Positions 9,340 to 18,001 of a stretch of DNA of 64,000 bases are shown in pieces; the first letter of the stretch is position 1; each line of letters begins with the position of its first letter. Both the position numbers and the translations under genes were made by a program. The stretch spans positions 1-64,000 of the forward strand of contig NZ_JAYMYJ010000110.1 of assembly GCF_035668035.1 (NCBI RefSeq). The letters run 5' to 3'. Under the pieces are notes generated by a model. The model was given only the letters and a program-made list of their open reading frames with translations, was not told the origin of the DNA and made no database searches. The stretch is from Thiothrix phosphatis (GTDB lineage: Bacteria > Pseudomonadota > Gammaproteobacteria > Thiotrichales > Thiotrichaceae).

Positions 9340-10449
9340 ATGAACCGCCGCCAATTCCTGTTACTCGCCACCGCCGGGACATTGGGGTCCGCCATCGGTG
9401 CCAGCGCCTTGATGAAACACGCCGCCGCCGCTGCGCCGCAGTGCTTGTATTCCGCCAGCGACAATCCGGCGGGCGGGCATTTCCTCACCCGGCTGAATTT
9501 GGCCAGCGGGGAAATCCGCTCCTGCGCCACGCCGGTGCGCGGCCATGCAGTCCTGCCGCTGGCGGATGGCAGGGTGCTGATGTTCGGGCGACGGCCTGCC
9601 TTTGAATGTGTGGCGATGGATTTTGCAGACGGTGGCATGACCCCGATCCAGGCGACGGCGGGGCGGCACTTTGACGGGCATGGCTGCCTGTCCGCTGATG
9701 GCGGCGCCCTCTTCACCACCGAAAGCGCCTATGACGAAAAACGCGGCGTATTGGGCATCCGCGACCGCCAGACTTTCCAGCACCTGGGCGAATACGACAC
9801 CCACGGCCTCGACCCACATGACATACACCTGATGCCGGACGGCAAAACCCTGGTGGTCGCCAACGGCGGCATCGAACAGCACCCGGATTTCGGGCGGCGC
9901 AAACTCAACCTCGACACCATGCAGCCCTCGCTGGTGTACCTGGATGCCGCCACCGGCAAGAAACTCGACGAATACCGCCTGCCTGACCATCAACTCAGCA
10001 TCCGCCACCTGCTGGTCACGCCCGGCGGGGATGTCGGCGTCGCCCTGCAATACGAAGGCGACCTGTACCGCCACCAACCGGCTTCGCTAGTCGCGTGGCA
10101 ACACCGTGGCGGCGCTCTGGAGCTGCTGGGCATCAATACCCAGGCCATTGCCCCGTTCAACGGCTACATGGCGGATCTGGCGTTTGACCCTGGCCGGGGC
10201 ATCCTCGCCGTCACCTCGCCTCGCGGCAACCACGTCAGCTTCTGGAGTGTGGCGGAACAGCGTTTCCTGCATGCGGCGCCCTTGCCGGAGCCCAGCGGCA
10301 TCGCCTTCCTGCCGGAACAGCAGGCGTTCCTGGCATCCGATGCAACCGGCAGCCTCCATACCCTTTCTTCCAACCGTCAACAGGCATCAGCCACTCTGCT
10401 ACGCCAGTTCCCCGACCAACGTTGGGACAACCATCTGGTGATAACGTAA
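9340..10449 (+). CDS. DUF1513 protein, Tat-exported beta-propeller-like
   Basis: 369 residues. The N-terminus MNRRQFLLLATAGTLGSAIG is a twin-arginine signal, so the protein is exported folded, often meaning a cofactor is bound. The rest fits DUF1513: repeated blade-like segments with HxH pairs (GLDPHDIHLMPDGKTLVVANGG, then HLLVTPGGDVGVALQYEG), as in seven-bladed propellers. Members are almost always found beside imelysin and DUF1111 genes; function unknown. It starts three bases after the stop of the second imelysin gene. Confidence 0.9.
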   Translation: MNRRQFLLLATAGTLGSAIGASALMKHAAAAAPQCLYSASDNPAGGHFLTRLNLASGEIRSCATPVRGHAVLPLADGRVLMFGRRPAFECVAMDFADGGMTPIQATAGRHFDGHGCLSADGGALFTTESAYDEKRGVLGIRDRQTFQHLGEYDTHGLDPHDIHLMPDGKTLVVANGGIEQHPDFGRRKLNLDTMQPSLVYLDAATGKKLDEYRLPDHQLSIRHLLVTPGGDVGVALQYEGDLYRHQPASLVAWQHRGGALELLGINTQAIAPFNGYMADLAFDPGRGILAVTSPRGNHVSFWSVAEQRFLHAAPLPEPSGIAFLPEQQAFLASDATGSLHTLSSNRQQASATLLRQFPDQRWDNHLVIT

Positions 10450-10505
10450 AGCAACCAGCCACTGCTGTTCACCCCACTGACCCCTTACACTTGCGGAGAT
10501 TCCTG

Positions 10506-11504
10506 ATGAAAAAACAAATACTTGCTGGCATGATTGGTGCTTTCCTGTCCGTCCCGTCACTGGCCGCCGAAGTCAGCGAGCAGTTGGAAATAACCGGCAC
10601 GATTGAACTGGAATACGGTGCCAGCCGGGGGGATTCCGGCAACGAATACGGCACGGCGCTGGCGACTGGCGCACTGGGCGCGACCATCAAGCCCAATGAC
10701 AAGTTCGACATCACCACCACCATGCTTTACGAAGAAGACTTGCATGGCGTCGCCACCCCAATGGGTACGGATGAAGCCTTCGTCGCCTGGCATGCCCTGC
10801 CGGATGCAAAGCTGGACATCCACGCAGGCCGCCAATACCTGCCCTTCGGCAGCTTTGACACCGCGATGGTTTCCGACCCGCTGACCCTGGAGCTGGGTGA
10901 AACCCGCCTCAACCGGGTGCTGAAAGCCTCCACCCAAAACGGTGCCATCCATGCGGCAGGTTACGTCTTCGCAGGCGAGGCCACCGAGCCGGGCAGCGAC
11001 GACCAGCAGGGAACCGGCTTCGGCCTGCGGGCGGACTACGCCACCGAACAGATGAGCGCAGGGGTCGATTACCTGTCCAATCTGGCGGAATCCGACGGGC
11101 TGGATGGCAAGAACAACAGCGTGGACAAAATCCCCGCCATTTCCCTGCACGGCAGCGCCCAGTTGGGGCGTTTCAAACTGATTGGCGAACACCTGACGGC
11201 GATCAAATCGTTCCAACCCGGCGATGTGCTGGATGAGGACGGCAACAGCCTCACCGTGGCGGCCAAGCCTTCCGCCACCCACCTGGAAGCCAATTACGAC
11301 CTGCACAATGACCGCACCGTCGCCCTGGCCTGGAACCAGACCAAGGAAGCGGAGGAAATCGGCTTGGCCAAGGAATATTACGGCGCAACCTACCGCCAGC
11401 CGATTTACAAAGGCATTTCCGGCGCGCTGGAGCTGATCCAGTCCAAGCAATACACCGGCGAACAGGACAAGGCCCTGACCGCCCAAATCGCTTACGAATT
11501 TTGA
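10506..11504 (+). CDS. LbtU-family siderophore porin
   Basis: 332 residues with signal peptide (MKKQILAGMIGAFLSVPSLAAE) and many amphipathic strands ending in the outer-membrane type terminus IAYEF. The N-terminal ELEYGASRGDSG and central HAGRQYLPFGSFDTAMVSDP match LbtU, the TonB-independent porin that takes up legiobactin in Legionella. The ATG at 10506 has GGAG eight bases upstream. It is placed between the imelysin genes and the ferric ABC importer, so it likely supplies the outer-membrane step. Whether it transports a siderophore or another ferric complex cannot be told from sequence. Confidence 0.88.
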   Translation: MKKQILAGMIGAFLSVPSLAAEVSEQLEITGTIELEYGASRGDSGNEYGTALATGALGATIKPNDKFDITTTMLYEEDLHGVATPMGTDEAFVAWHALPDAKLDIHAGRQYLPFGSFDTAMVSDPLTLELGETRLNRVLKASTQNGAIHAAGYVFAGEATEPGSDDQQGTGFGLRADYATEQMSAGVDYLSNLAESDGLDGKNNSVDKIPAISLHGSAQLGRFKLIGEHLTAIKSFQPGDVLDEDGNSLTVAAKPSATHLEANYDLHNDRTVALAWNQTKEAEEIGLAKEYYGATYRQPIYKGISGALELIQSKQYTGEQDKALTAQIAYEF

Positions 11505-11520
11505 TGACGGGGGCAAACCC

Positions 11521-12531
11521 ATGAAACAACTGCTGTGGGGGCTGGTCATCGCCAGCCTGACGGCTCCAGCACTGGCGGAGGGCGAAGTCAACGTCTACTC
11601 CGCCCGCAAGGAGCAACTGATCAAGCCGCTGTTCGACACATTCACCGCACAAACCGGCATCAAGGTCAACCTGGTCACCGGCAAGGATGACGCCCTGCTG
11701 GAACGCCTGCGTCTGGAAGGCGACAACAGCCCGGCTGACCTGCTGATGACCGCCGATGCAGGCCGCCTGTACCGCGCCAAGGAAATGGAGCTGACCCAGC
11801 CGGTCAAGTCCGACGTGCTGGTCAAAGACATCCCTGAACACCTGCGTGACCCGGAAAATCACTGGTTCGGCCTGACCTCGCGCGCCCGGCCCATTTTCTA
11901 CGCCAAAGGCAAGGTCAAGCCGGAGGAGCTTTCCACCTACGAAGCATTGGCAGACCCGAAGTGGAAAGGCCGCATCTGTGTGCGTTCTTCCGACAATATT
12001 TACAACCAGTCCATGCTCGGCTCGATGATCGCCGCCGATGGCGCGGACAAGGCGCAGGCGTGGGCAGACGGTTTCGTCAAGAACTTTGCCCGCCCACCAG
12101 AAGGCGCTGACAAAGACCAGTTGAAAGCCGTCGCATCAGGCCAGTGTGACCTGGCCATTGCCAACACCTATTACTACGGGCAGATGCTGGCGGGCAATGA
12201 CCCCGAAGAACAAGCGGCGGCGGAAAAAGTCGCCATTTTCTGGCCCAACCAGAACGACCGTGGCACCCATATCAATGTCAGTGGCGCCGCCGTCACCGCT
12301 GCCGCCGGGCATGTGGACAATGCGGTCAAGTTGCTGGAATTCTTGGTCAGTGACGCATCCCAGCACTGGTACGCCGAAGCCAATCAGGAATACCCGGTCA
12401 AAGCGGACGTGGAACCCAGCGCCCTGCTGAAAGGCTGGGGTGAATTCAAGGCGGACAGCCTGAATCTGGCCGAACTCGGCAAACACAATGCCGAAGCCGT
12501 CAAGATCATGGATAAAGCCGGTTGGAAATAA
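11521..12531 (+). CDS. fbpA: Ferric iron ABC transporter substrate-binding protein (FbpA/FutA type)
   Basis: 336 residues, signal peptide LLWGLVIASLTAPALAE. The mature start EVNVYSARKEQLIKPLFDTF is the standard beginning of FutA/FbpA/SfuA proteins, with the adjacent Tyr pair in IANTYYYGQML that ligates Fe(III) in the family. It captures ferric iron in the periplasm and passes it to the FbpB-like permease. The 3' end overlaps the permease start by ten bases. Confidence 0.95.
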   Translation: MKQLLWGLVIASLTAPALAEGEVNVYSARKEQLIKPLFDTFTAQTGIKVNLVTGKDDALLERLRLEGDNSPADLLMTADAGRLYRAKEMELTQPVKSDVLVKDIPEHLRDPENHWFGLTSRARPIFYAKGKVKPEELSTYEALADPKWKGRICVRSSDNIYNQSMLGSMIAADGADKAQAWADGFVKNFARPPEGADKDQLKAVASGQCDLAIANTYYYGQMLAGNDPEEQAAAEKVAIFWPNQNDRGTHINVSGAAVTAAAGHVDNAVKLLEFLVSDASQHWYAEANQEYPVKADVEPSALLKGWGEFKADSLNLAELGKHNAEAVKIMDKAGWK

Positions 12532-14159
12532 AGCGCCATCTGTGGCAAACACTGCTGGTCGGCATGGCGCTGCTCACAGCCCTACCGATCCTGGCGGTGT
12601 TCGGCTATGTGTTCATCCCCGCGCCTGAAGTCTGGCGGCATCTGGTGGAAACGGTGCTGGCCGATTACCTGCTCAATACGCTGTGGCTGACGCTGGGCGT
12701 CGGCGCTGGCGTGCTGTTGCTGGGCTTGCCCACGGCATGGCTGAACAGCATGTGCCGCTTTCCAGGGCAGCGTTTCTTTGAATGGGTCTTGCTGCTGCCG
12801 CTGGCGATGCCTGCTTATATCATTGCCTACACCTACACCGGCATGCTGGATTTTTCCGGGCCGCTGCAAAGCCTGCTGCGCGAAGCAACCGGCTGGGGTT
12901 ATGGCGATTATTATTTCCCGAATGTGCGCTCGCTGGGCGGGGCTATTCTGATGCTGGCGCTGGTGCTGTTTCCGTATGTGTATCTGCTGGCGCGGGCGGC
13001 CTTTCTGGAACAGTCGATCTGTGTGCTGGAAGTCAGCCGCACGCTGGGGGCAAACCAGTGGCAGAGTTTTTTCCGGGTGGCCTTGCCATTGGCGCGCCCG
13101 GCGATCATTACCGGACTATCGCTGGCGCTGATGGAAACGCTGGCCGATTTCGGCACGGTGCAATATTTCGGAGTGACAACCTTCACCACCGGCATTTTCC
13201 GTACTTGGTTCGGGCTGGGTGATCATGCAGCAGCTTCGCAACTGGCGGCCTTGCTGCTGGGTTTTGTGTTCGTGCTGATTCTGCTGGAACGCTGGTCGCG
13301 GCATAAGGCGCGTTACCACCATACTTCCAGCAAGTATTCACGGCTGCCACGCTATCAGCTGCGCGGAGGTAAAGCTGTCGCCGCCGTGCTGGTGTGCGCC
13401 CTGCCCTTGCTGCTGGGGTTTGCGGTTCCGGTCGGGCAATTGTTGTACTGGAGTGTGACCACAGCCGCCACCGGACTGAACAGCGATTTCCTGCAACTGG
13501 TCGGCAACAGCCTGTCGCTGGCGGGGTTGGCGGCATTGTTTGCCTTGCTGCTGGCGCTGATTCTGGGTTATGGCAAACGCCTGAGCGATGGCCCGCTGAT
13601 CAATCTGACTGCACGGATTGCGGCGATGGGCTATGCGATTCCTGGCACAGTGATTGCCATTGGTGTGCTGATTCCGTTTGCCTGGGCGGATACGCAACTG
13701 AACGACCTCAGCCAGCACTGGCTGGGAAGCAAACCCGGACTGTTGTTGAGCGGCACGGTTTTTACTGTACTGTTTGCCTATAACGTGCGCTTCCTGGCAG
13801 TGTCGCTGCAAACGGTTGAAGCCGGTCTGGGCAAGATCAAACCGACCGTGGATAACGCCGGGCGTTCGCTGGGGCTGAATGCCTTTGGCGTGCTGCACAA
13901 GCTGCACCTGCCCTTGATGAAGGGCACGCTGCTGACCGCGATCCTGCTGGTGTTCGTCGATGTGCTGAAGGAATTGCCCGCCACCCTGATCCTGCGCCCA
14001 TTCAATTTCAACACGCTGGCGGTGCGGGCGTATGAACTGGCTTCGGATGAACGTCTGGCCGATGCCGGGTTGCCTTCGCTGATGATTGTGGCGGCGGGGA
14101 TGATTCCGGTGATTTTACTGAGCCGTTCGATTGGCAAATCACGGGCGGGAGAGCATTGA
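12522..14159 (+). CDS. fbpB: Ferric iron ABC transporter permease (FbpB type)
   Basis: 545 residues, about twelve membrane helices in two homologous halves. Each half carries an EAA loop: SRTLGANQWQSFFRVALPLARPA near residue 175 and AGRSLGLNAFGVLHKLHLPL near 450. This is the fused permease of FbpABC/SfuABC importers. The start used is a TTG at 12522, which gives the N-terminal MEIKRHLWQTLLVG before the first helix; the first ATG (12564) would cut into that helix. It overlaps fbpA by ten bases. Confidence 0.93.
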   Translation: MEIKRHLWQTLLVGMALLTALPILAVFGYVFIPAPEVWRHLVETVLADYLLNTLWLTLGVGAGVLLLGLPTAWLNSMCRFPGQRFFEWVLLLPLAMPAYIIAYTYTGMLDFSGPLQSLLREATGWGYGDYYFPNVRSLGGAILMLALVLFPYVYLLARAAFLEQSICVLEVSRTLGANQWQSFFRVALPLARPAIITGLSLALMETLADFGTVQYFGVTTFTTGIFRTWFGLGDHAAASQLAALLLGFVFVLILLERWSRHKARYHHTSSKYSRLPRYQLRGGKAVAAVLVCALPLLLGFAVPVGQLLYWSVTTAATGLNSDFLQLVGNSLSLAGLAALFALLLALILGYGKRLSDGPLINLTARIAAMGYAIPGTVIAIGVLIPFAWADTQLNDLSQHWLGSKPGLLLSGTVFTVLFAYNVRFLAVSLQTVEAGLGKIKPTVDNAGRSLGLNAFGVLHKLHLPLMKGTLLTAILLVFVDVLKELPATLILRPFNFNTLAVRAYELASDERLADAGLPSLMIVAAGMIPVILLSRSIGKSRAGEH

Positions 14160-14166
14160 AGCAACC

Positions 14167-15237
14167 ATGAGCAAACTGACGCTGCAAAACATCCATATCG
14201 CTTACGGTGACAATACTGTGGTGCATGACATCAGCCTGAGCGTGGAAGACGGCCAAATCGGCTGCCTGCTGGGGCCGAGTGGCTGTGGCAAGACCACGCT
14301 GCTGCGTGCCATGGCCGGTTTCGAGCCGGTCACACAGGGCACGATTACCCTGAAAGATCAGATTATCAGCGCCCCCGGCACGCACCTGCCGCCAGAGAAA
14401 CGTAATATCGGCATGGTGTTTCAGGATTACGCACTGTTCCCACACCTGACAATTACCGACAACATCAGCTTCGGTATCCGCAAACAATCCGCCCGCGAGA
14501 AGGCACAGAGGGTGATGGAATTGCTGGAACTGGTGGACTTGCCCGGTTACGAAAAGCGTTACCCGCACGAGCTTTCCGGCGGGCAACAGCAGCGGATTGC
14601 GCTGGCGCGTGCGCTCGCCCCCCGTCCACGCCTGCTTTTGCTGGATGAGCCTTTCGGCAGTCAGGATGTGGAATTGCGCGAAATGCTGGCCCGCGAAGTG
14701 CGCGACATCCTCAAGCGCGAAGGCATGACGGCAGTGCTGGTGACACACGACCAGCACGAAGCGTTTGCAATGGCGGATGAAATTGGCGTATTGCAGGCCG
14801 GGCATTTGCAGCAATGGGACACGGCCTACAACCTTTACCATCAACCGGCGAATCAGTTCGTGGCGGGGTTTATTGGCCAAGGCGCGCTGCTTGCCGGTAC
14901 GGTCATGGACGGCAATGCCGTGATGACGGTGCTCGGTGCGGTGCAAGGCGATGTGCCTGAAGCTTGCCCACTGGATTCCCCGGTGGCGGTGCTGATCCGC
15001 CCTGACGCGGTGAAACTGGCAGAAGATGCGCCGTATCAGGCCACGGTGCTGTCACAGGCGTTCCGGGGCGCGGAATACCTGTATACGCTGGAACTGGGGG
15101 ATGGCAGCCGGATACTGGCGCTTGCCCCCAGCCGCCAACCGTATGCGCTCGGGGACAACGTCAGCTTCGGGCTGGACGCGCAGCGGCGGGTGATTTTGCC
15201 CAACGACGCTGGGGCAAAACAGGCCAACCCCCGTTAA
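14167..15237 (+). CDS. fbpC: Ferric iron ABC transporter ATPase (FbpC type)
   Basis: 356 residues. Walker A GPSGCGKTT, Q-loop MVFQDYALFPHLT, signature LSGGQQQRIALARAL, Walker B LLLLDEPFGSQD and the H-loop VTHDQHEAFAMADEI are all present, with a C-terminal TOBE-like regulatory domain (about 240-356). It energises ferric iron import with the preceding permease, starting eight bases after its stop. Last gene of the iron operon; it ends tail-to-tail with the PIN toxin gene, overlapping it by four bases. Confidence 0.95.
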   Translation: MSKLTLQNIHIAYGDNTVVHDISLSVEDGQIGCLLGPSGCGKTTLLRAMAGFEPVTQGTITLKDQIISAPGTHLPPEKRNIGMVFQDYALFPHLTITDNISFGIRKQSAREKAQRVMELLELVDLPGYEKRYPHELSGGQQQRIALARALAPRPRLLLLDEPFGSQDVELREMLAREVRDILKREGMTAVLVTHDQHEAFAMADEIGVLQAGHLQQWDTAYNLYHQPANQFVAGFIGQGALLAGTVMDGNAVMTVLGAVQGDVPEACPLDSPVAVLIRPDAVKLAEDAPYQATVLSQAFRGAEYLYTLELGDGSRILALAPSRQPYALGDNVSFGLDAQRRVILPNDAGAKQANPR

Positions 15238-15668
15238 CCAACCGTTTTCTGCCTGATAAAATCTGGACTGCTGACAGTCTGCAAACCCTTGGCGACAAAA
15301 CTGCCATCATTGGTCAGAATAAGGTCGCATCCAGCCTGTCTGGCCATCACAAACTGCAAGGTGTCTTCTAGGTCAACATAATCAGCATCCTGCTGCATCA
15401 ACTGGATGGCCTCCGCCAACAATGCATTGTCAAACGGCGCAATCTCAAAAATATCATTCACTTGCGCCAGGGCTTCCAATGCCTTTTGCGCATCCTGGCT
15501 TTTGGTGGTGATGTAGTACACCGTCGTCACAATGTCACAACTGGTCACCAAGGCCACATCATGCTTGAGGCAATATTCGAGGCACTGGTAACTGGCCTCA
15601 TGGAAGCGCCGCTTCTGGTCGTAAATGTCATTGATGATATTGGCGTCAACAAAGATCCGGCGACTCAT
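15234..15668 (-). CDS. PIN-domain ribonuclease toxin (VapC-like)
   Basis: 144 residues. PIN-domain acidic residues are recognisable: FVDANIINDIYD at the N-terminus (Asp8), DYVDLEDTLQF near residue 100, and LILTNDGSF near the end. Such proteins are Mg-dependent RNases that act as toxins. The ATG at 15668 overlaps the antitoxin stop by one base (TGATG); a GTG three bases upstream gives a four-base overlap. The pair is a typical type II toxin-antitoxin operon. RNA target unknown. Confidence 0.88.
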   Translation of the reverse strand: MSRRIFVDANIINDIYDQKRRFHEASYQCLEYCLKHDVALVTSCDIVTTVYYITTKSQDAQKALEALAQVNDIFEIAPFDNALLAEAIQLMQQDADYVDLEDTLQFVMARQAGCDLILTNDGSFVAKGLQTVSSPDFIRQKTVG

Positions 15669-15931
15669 CACGCACGCTCACTTTTCATCCGTTGAATGGA
15701 CTGTTCATCCCCAATCAGCCCGGTGAACGCTCCCTTGAGACGCTTCAACTTGGTAAGCCGCAATTCGTTACGGCGTGTTTCAGATTCCTTGTGAATCAAT
15801 TCCTGAATGATCTGGCTCTGTTTTTTATTCAATAACTTGGCCAGAAAATCCAGTTCGCGCACGGTTTCCTCACGCATGGTGAAATTTTTTCTCAGGGAGG
15901 GAAGCGCCTCCGTTTTGCTGGCAAGAGTCAT
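15668..15931 (-). CDS. Antitoxin partner of the PIN toxin
   Basis: 87 residues, highly charged and helical, with FTMREETVRELDFLAKLLNK followed by KSQIIQELIHKE. This fits a ribbon-helix-helix DNA-binding antitoxin (short strand, then two helices), with a C-terminal basic arm expected to wrap the toxin. A TGAGG ribosome site lies upstream of the ATG. The gene precedes and overlaps the toxin gene. The family name cannot be fixed by eye. Confidence 0.75.
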   Translation of the reverse strand: MTLASKTEALPSLRKNFTMREETVRELDFLAKLLNKKQSQIIQELIHKESETRRNELRLTKLKRLKGAFTGLIGDEQSIQRMKSERA

Positions 15932-15957
15932 GCTTTAAACCTCACAATACACAAGTT

Positions 15958-16008
15958 TCTATACACACTCTAACACAGAAAATTCGGCACCAATACAGAT
16001 ACACACTA
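15958..16008. promoter_or_regulatory. Direct repeats upstream of the toxin-antitoxin operon
   Basis: ATACACACT occurs at 15961-15969 and again at 15999-16007, with a partial copy (ATACACAAG) near 15946-15954. The spacing between the two exact copies is 38 bp. Located just upstream of the antitoxin start, they could be the autoregulatory operator that RHH antitoxins bind, but the evidence is position only. Confidence 0.35.
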
Positions 16009-16067
16009 AGCCAGCGCCACACCTGCACCCAGGCTGCCTGACCGCTGGCATCGCCCGCCAGTTCCCA

Positions 16068-17279
16068 TTATTCATGCCGCAACGCTTCGATCGGGTCCAG
16101 CCGCGCCGCCCGTTTGGCGGGCATGTAGCCGAACAGGATGCCGATCCCTGCCGAAAAGACGAATGACAGCAGGTTGATGCCGGTGTTGAAGGTGTAAGGC
16201 ACGCTCATCACCTGCGCCAGCAGCACCGAAGCCAGCGTCGCCAGGATGATCCCGACCAACCCGCCCAACGCGGCCAGCACCACCGCCTCGATCAGGAACT
16301 GCATCAGCACCTCCTGCTCCAGCGCGCCGATCGCCAGCCGGATGCCGATCTCGCGGGTACGTTCGGTCACGGACACCAACATGATGTTCATAATGCCAAT
16401 GCCGCCGACCAGCAAGCTGACGGAGGCCACCGCCCCCAGCAGCATGGTGAGGATTTGCGTGGTGCCGGACAGTGCATCAGCAATCTGCCGGGTATCCTGC
16501 ACGTTGAAATTGTCATCCTCGCCGTCTTCCAAATGGCGGCGCTCGCGCAGCAGTTGCGTCAAGTCATCCTTCACCCGGTCGATGTCGTTTTCACTCTGCA
16601 CCGACACTTGGATGCTGGAAACGTCGCGGTTGCCGATCAGGCGGCGCTGCACGGTGCGGATCGGCATCACCACGATCTCATCCTGGTCGCGCCCCATCGA
16701 CGCCTGCCCTTTGGAAACCAGGATACCGATGATTTCGCAGGAAAAATTTTTCACCCGCATGGTTTCGCCCAACGGCTGCGCGGTGCCGTACAACTCGCGG
16801 CGGATGGTTTCACCGATAATGCAGACCGTCTGCCCGCCCTCTTCTTCCGCCTTGGTGAATTCACGCCCGGCGGCCAGCGTCCAACTGCCTGCCGTAAAGA
16901 AATCGTTGGTCGAGCCAGTCACACTGGTGGACCAGTTGTTGGCGGAGGAAACCACGGTGGCGGTGCGGCTGGCTTCCGGCGCAACAGCGGCCAGCCCGGT
17001 GACGCGCTCCTGGATGGCCTTGACATCCTCCAGCGTGAACGAAGGCGCCCGCATCCCGCTGCCCGGCGGGCCGAACATGCGCTGGCCGGAACGGACTTGC
17101 AACAGGTTGCTGCCGAGGCTGGCGACCTGATCCTTGACCGCCTGGGTGGCGCCGTTGCCCAGCGTCACCATGGTGATGACCGCCGACACGCCGATCACAA
17201 TGCCCAACACGGTCAGGAAGGAACGCAACAAGTTGCGGCGTATCCCCCGCAGGGCAAGCAAAAAACTGTTCCACAACAT
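16068..17279 (-). CDS. macB: MacB-like ABC transporter permease (FtsX/MacB type)
   Basis: 403 residues. The N-terminal helix segment LLRSFLTVLGIVIGVSAVIT is the MacB signature, followed by a large periplasmic domain (about 45-270) and three C-terminal helices ending in FGYMPAKRAARLDPIEALRHE. This is the membrane half of a MacAB-type efflux pump; in E. coli it is fused to the ATPase, here it is a separate polypeptide. The ATG at 17279 overlaps the last base of the ATPase gene stop. Exports macrolides, peptides or lipids in known cases; substrate here unknown. Confidence 0.93.
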   Translation of the reverse strand: MLWNSFLLALRGIRRNLLRSFLTVLGIVIGVSAVITMVTLGNGATQAVKDQVASLGSNLLQVRSGQRMFGPPGSGMRAPSFTLEDVKAIQERVTGLAAVAPEASRTATVVSSANNWSTSVTGSTNDFFTAGSWTLAAGREFTKAEEEGGQTVCIIGETIRRELYGTAQPLGETMRVKNFSCEIIGILVSKGQASMGRDQDEIVVMPIRTVQRRLIGNRDVSSIQVSVQSENDIDRVKDDLTQLLRERRHLEDGEDDNFNVQDTRQIADALSGTTQILTMLLGAVASVSLLVGGIGIMNIMLVSVTERTREIGIRLAIGALEQEVLMQFLIEAVVLAALGGLVGIILATLASVLLAQVMSVPYTFNTGINLLSFVFSAGIGILFGYMPAKRAARLDPIEALRHE

Positions 17280-18001
17280 TACGCTGCCTCCCGCTTACGG
17301 ACTTCATCTATCGCCCGGTTGCGCACGTCGGTGTCGACCCTGCCGTCAACGAAATGCACCACGCGCTTGGCGTATTCGGCCATTTCCGGCTCGTGCGTGA
17401 CCATCAGGACAGTGATGCCCTTCACTTCATTGAGCGACACCAGCAATTCCATGATCTCATGGCTGCGCTGGGTGTCGAGGTTGCCGGTCGGTTCATCCGC
17501 CAGCAGCAGGGTCGGGTTGGTGACAATGGCGCGGGCGATGGCGACACGCTGCTGCTGGCCGCCGGAAAGCTCCGCCGAGGTATGGTGCTCCCACCCGGCC
17601 AGCCCCACCTGCTTGAGCGCGGCGCTGGCAGCCTCCTGCCTGACTGGTGCCGGTTCGCCCCGGTACAGCAGCGGCAGCTCGACATTTTCCTGCGCCGTGG
17701 TGCGCGCCAGCAGGTTGAAGCCCTGGAACACGAAACCGAGGAAGTTGCGCCGCAACAGGGCGCGTTCGTTACGGTCTAGCTGCTCCACATGCACATTGCG
17801 GAACAGGTATTCGCCGGTGGAAGGCACATCCAGGCAGCCAAGGATGTTCATGACGGTGGACTTGCCGGAACCGCTGGGGCCCATGATCGCCACGAAATCC
17901 CCTTCATCGATGCGCAGGTCAACCCCGCGCAACGCCAGGAAACTCGCCTGCCCCTGCCCGTAGGTCTTGGTGATGTTCTTGAATTCGATCAGCGCGCTCA
18001 T
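17279..18001 (-). CDS. MacB-like ABC transporter ATPase
   Basis: 240 residues. Walker A GPSGSGKST, signature LSGGQQQRVAIARAI, Walker B LLLADEPTGNLD and VTHEPEMAEYA show a LolD/MacB-class ATPase. It powers the adjacent permease, which it overlaps by one base, and follows macA with a four-base overlap (ATGA). With the TolC-like gene this makes a four-gene tripartite efflux operon. Confidence 0.94.
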   Translation of the reverse strand: MSALIEFKNITKTYGQGQASFLALRGVDLRIDEGDFVAIMGPSGSGKSTVMNILGCLDVPSTGEYLFRNVHVEQLDRNERALLRRNFLGFVFQGFNLLARTTAQENVELPLLYRGEPAPVRQEAASAALKQVGLAGWEHHTSAELSGGQQQRVAIARAIVTNPTLLLADEPTGNLDTQRSHEIMELLVSLNEVKGITVLMVTHEPEMAEYAKRVVHFVDGRVDTDVRNRAIDEVRKREAA

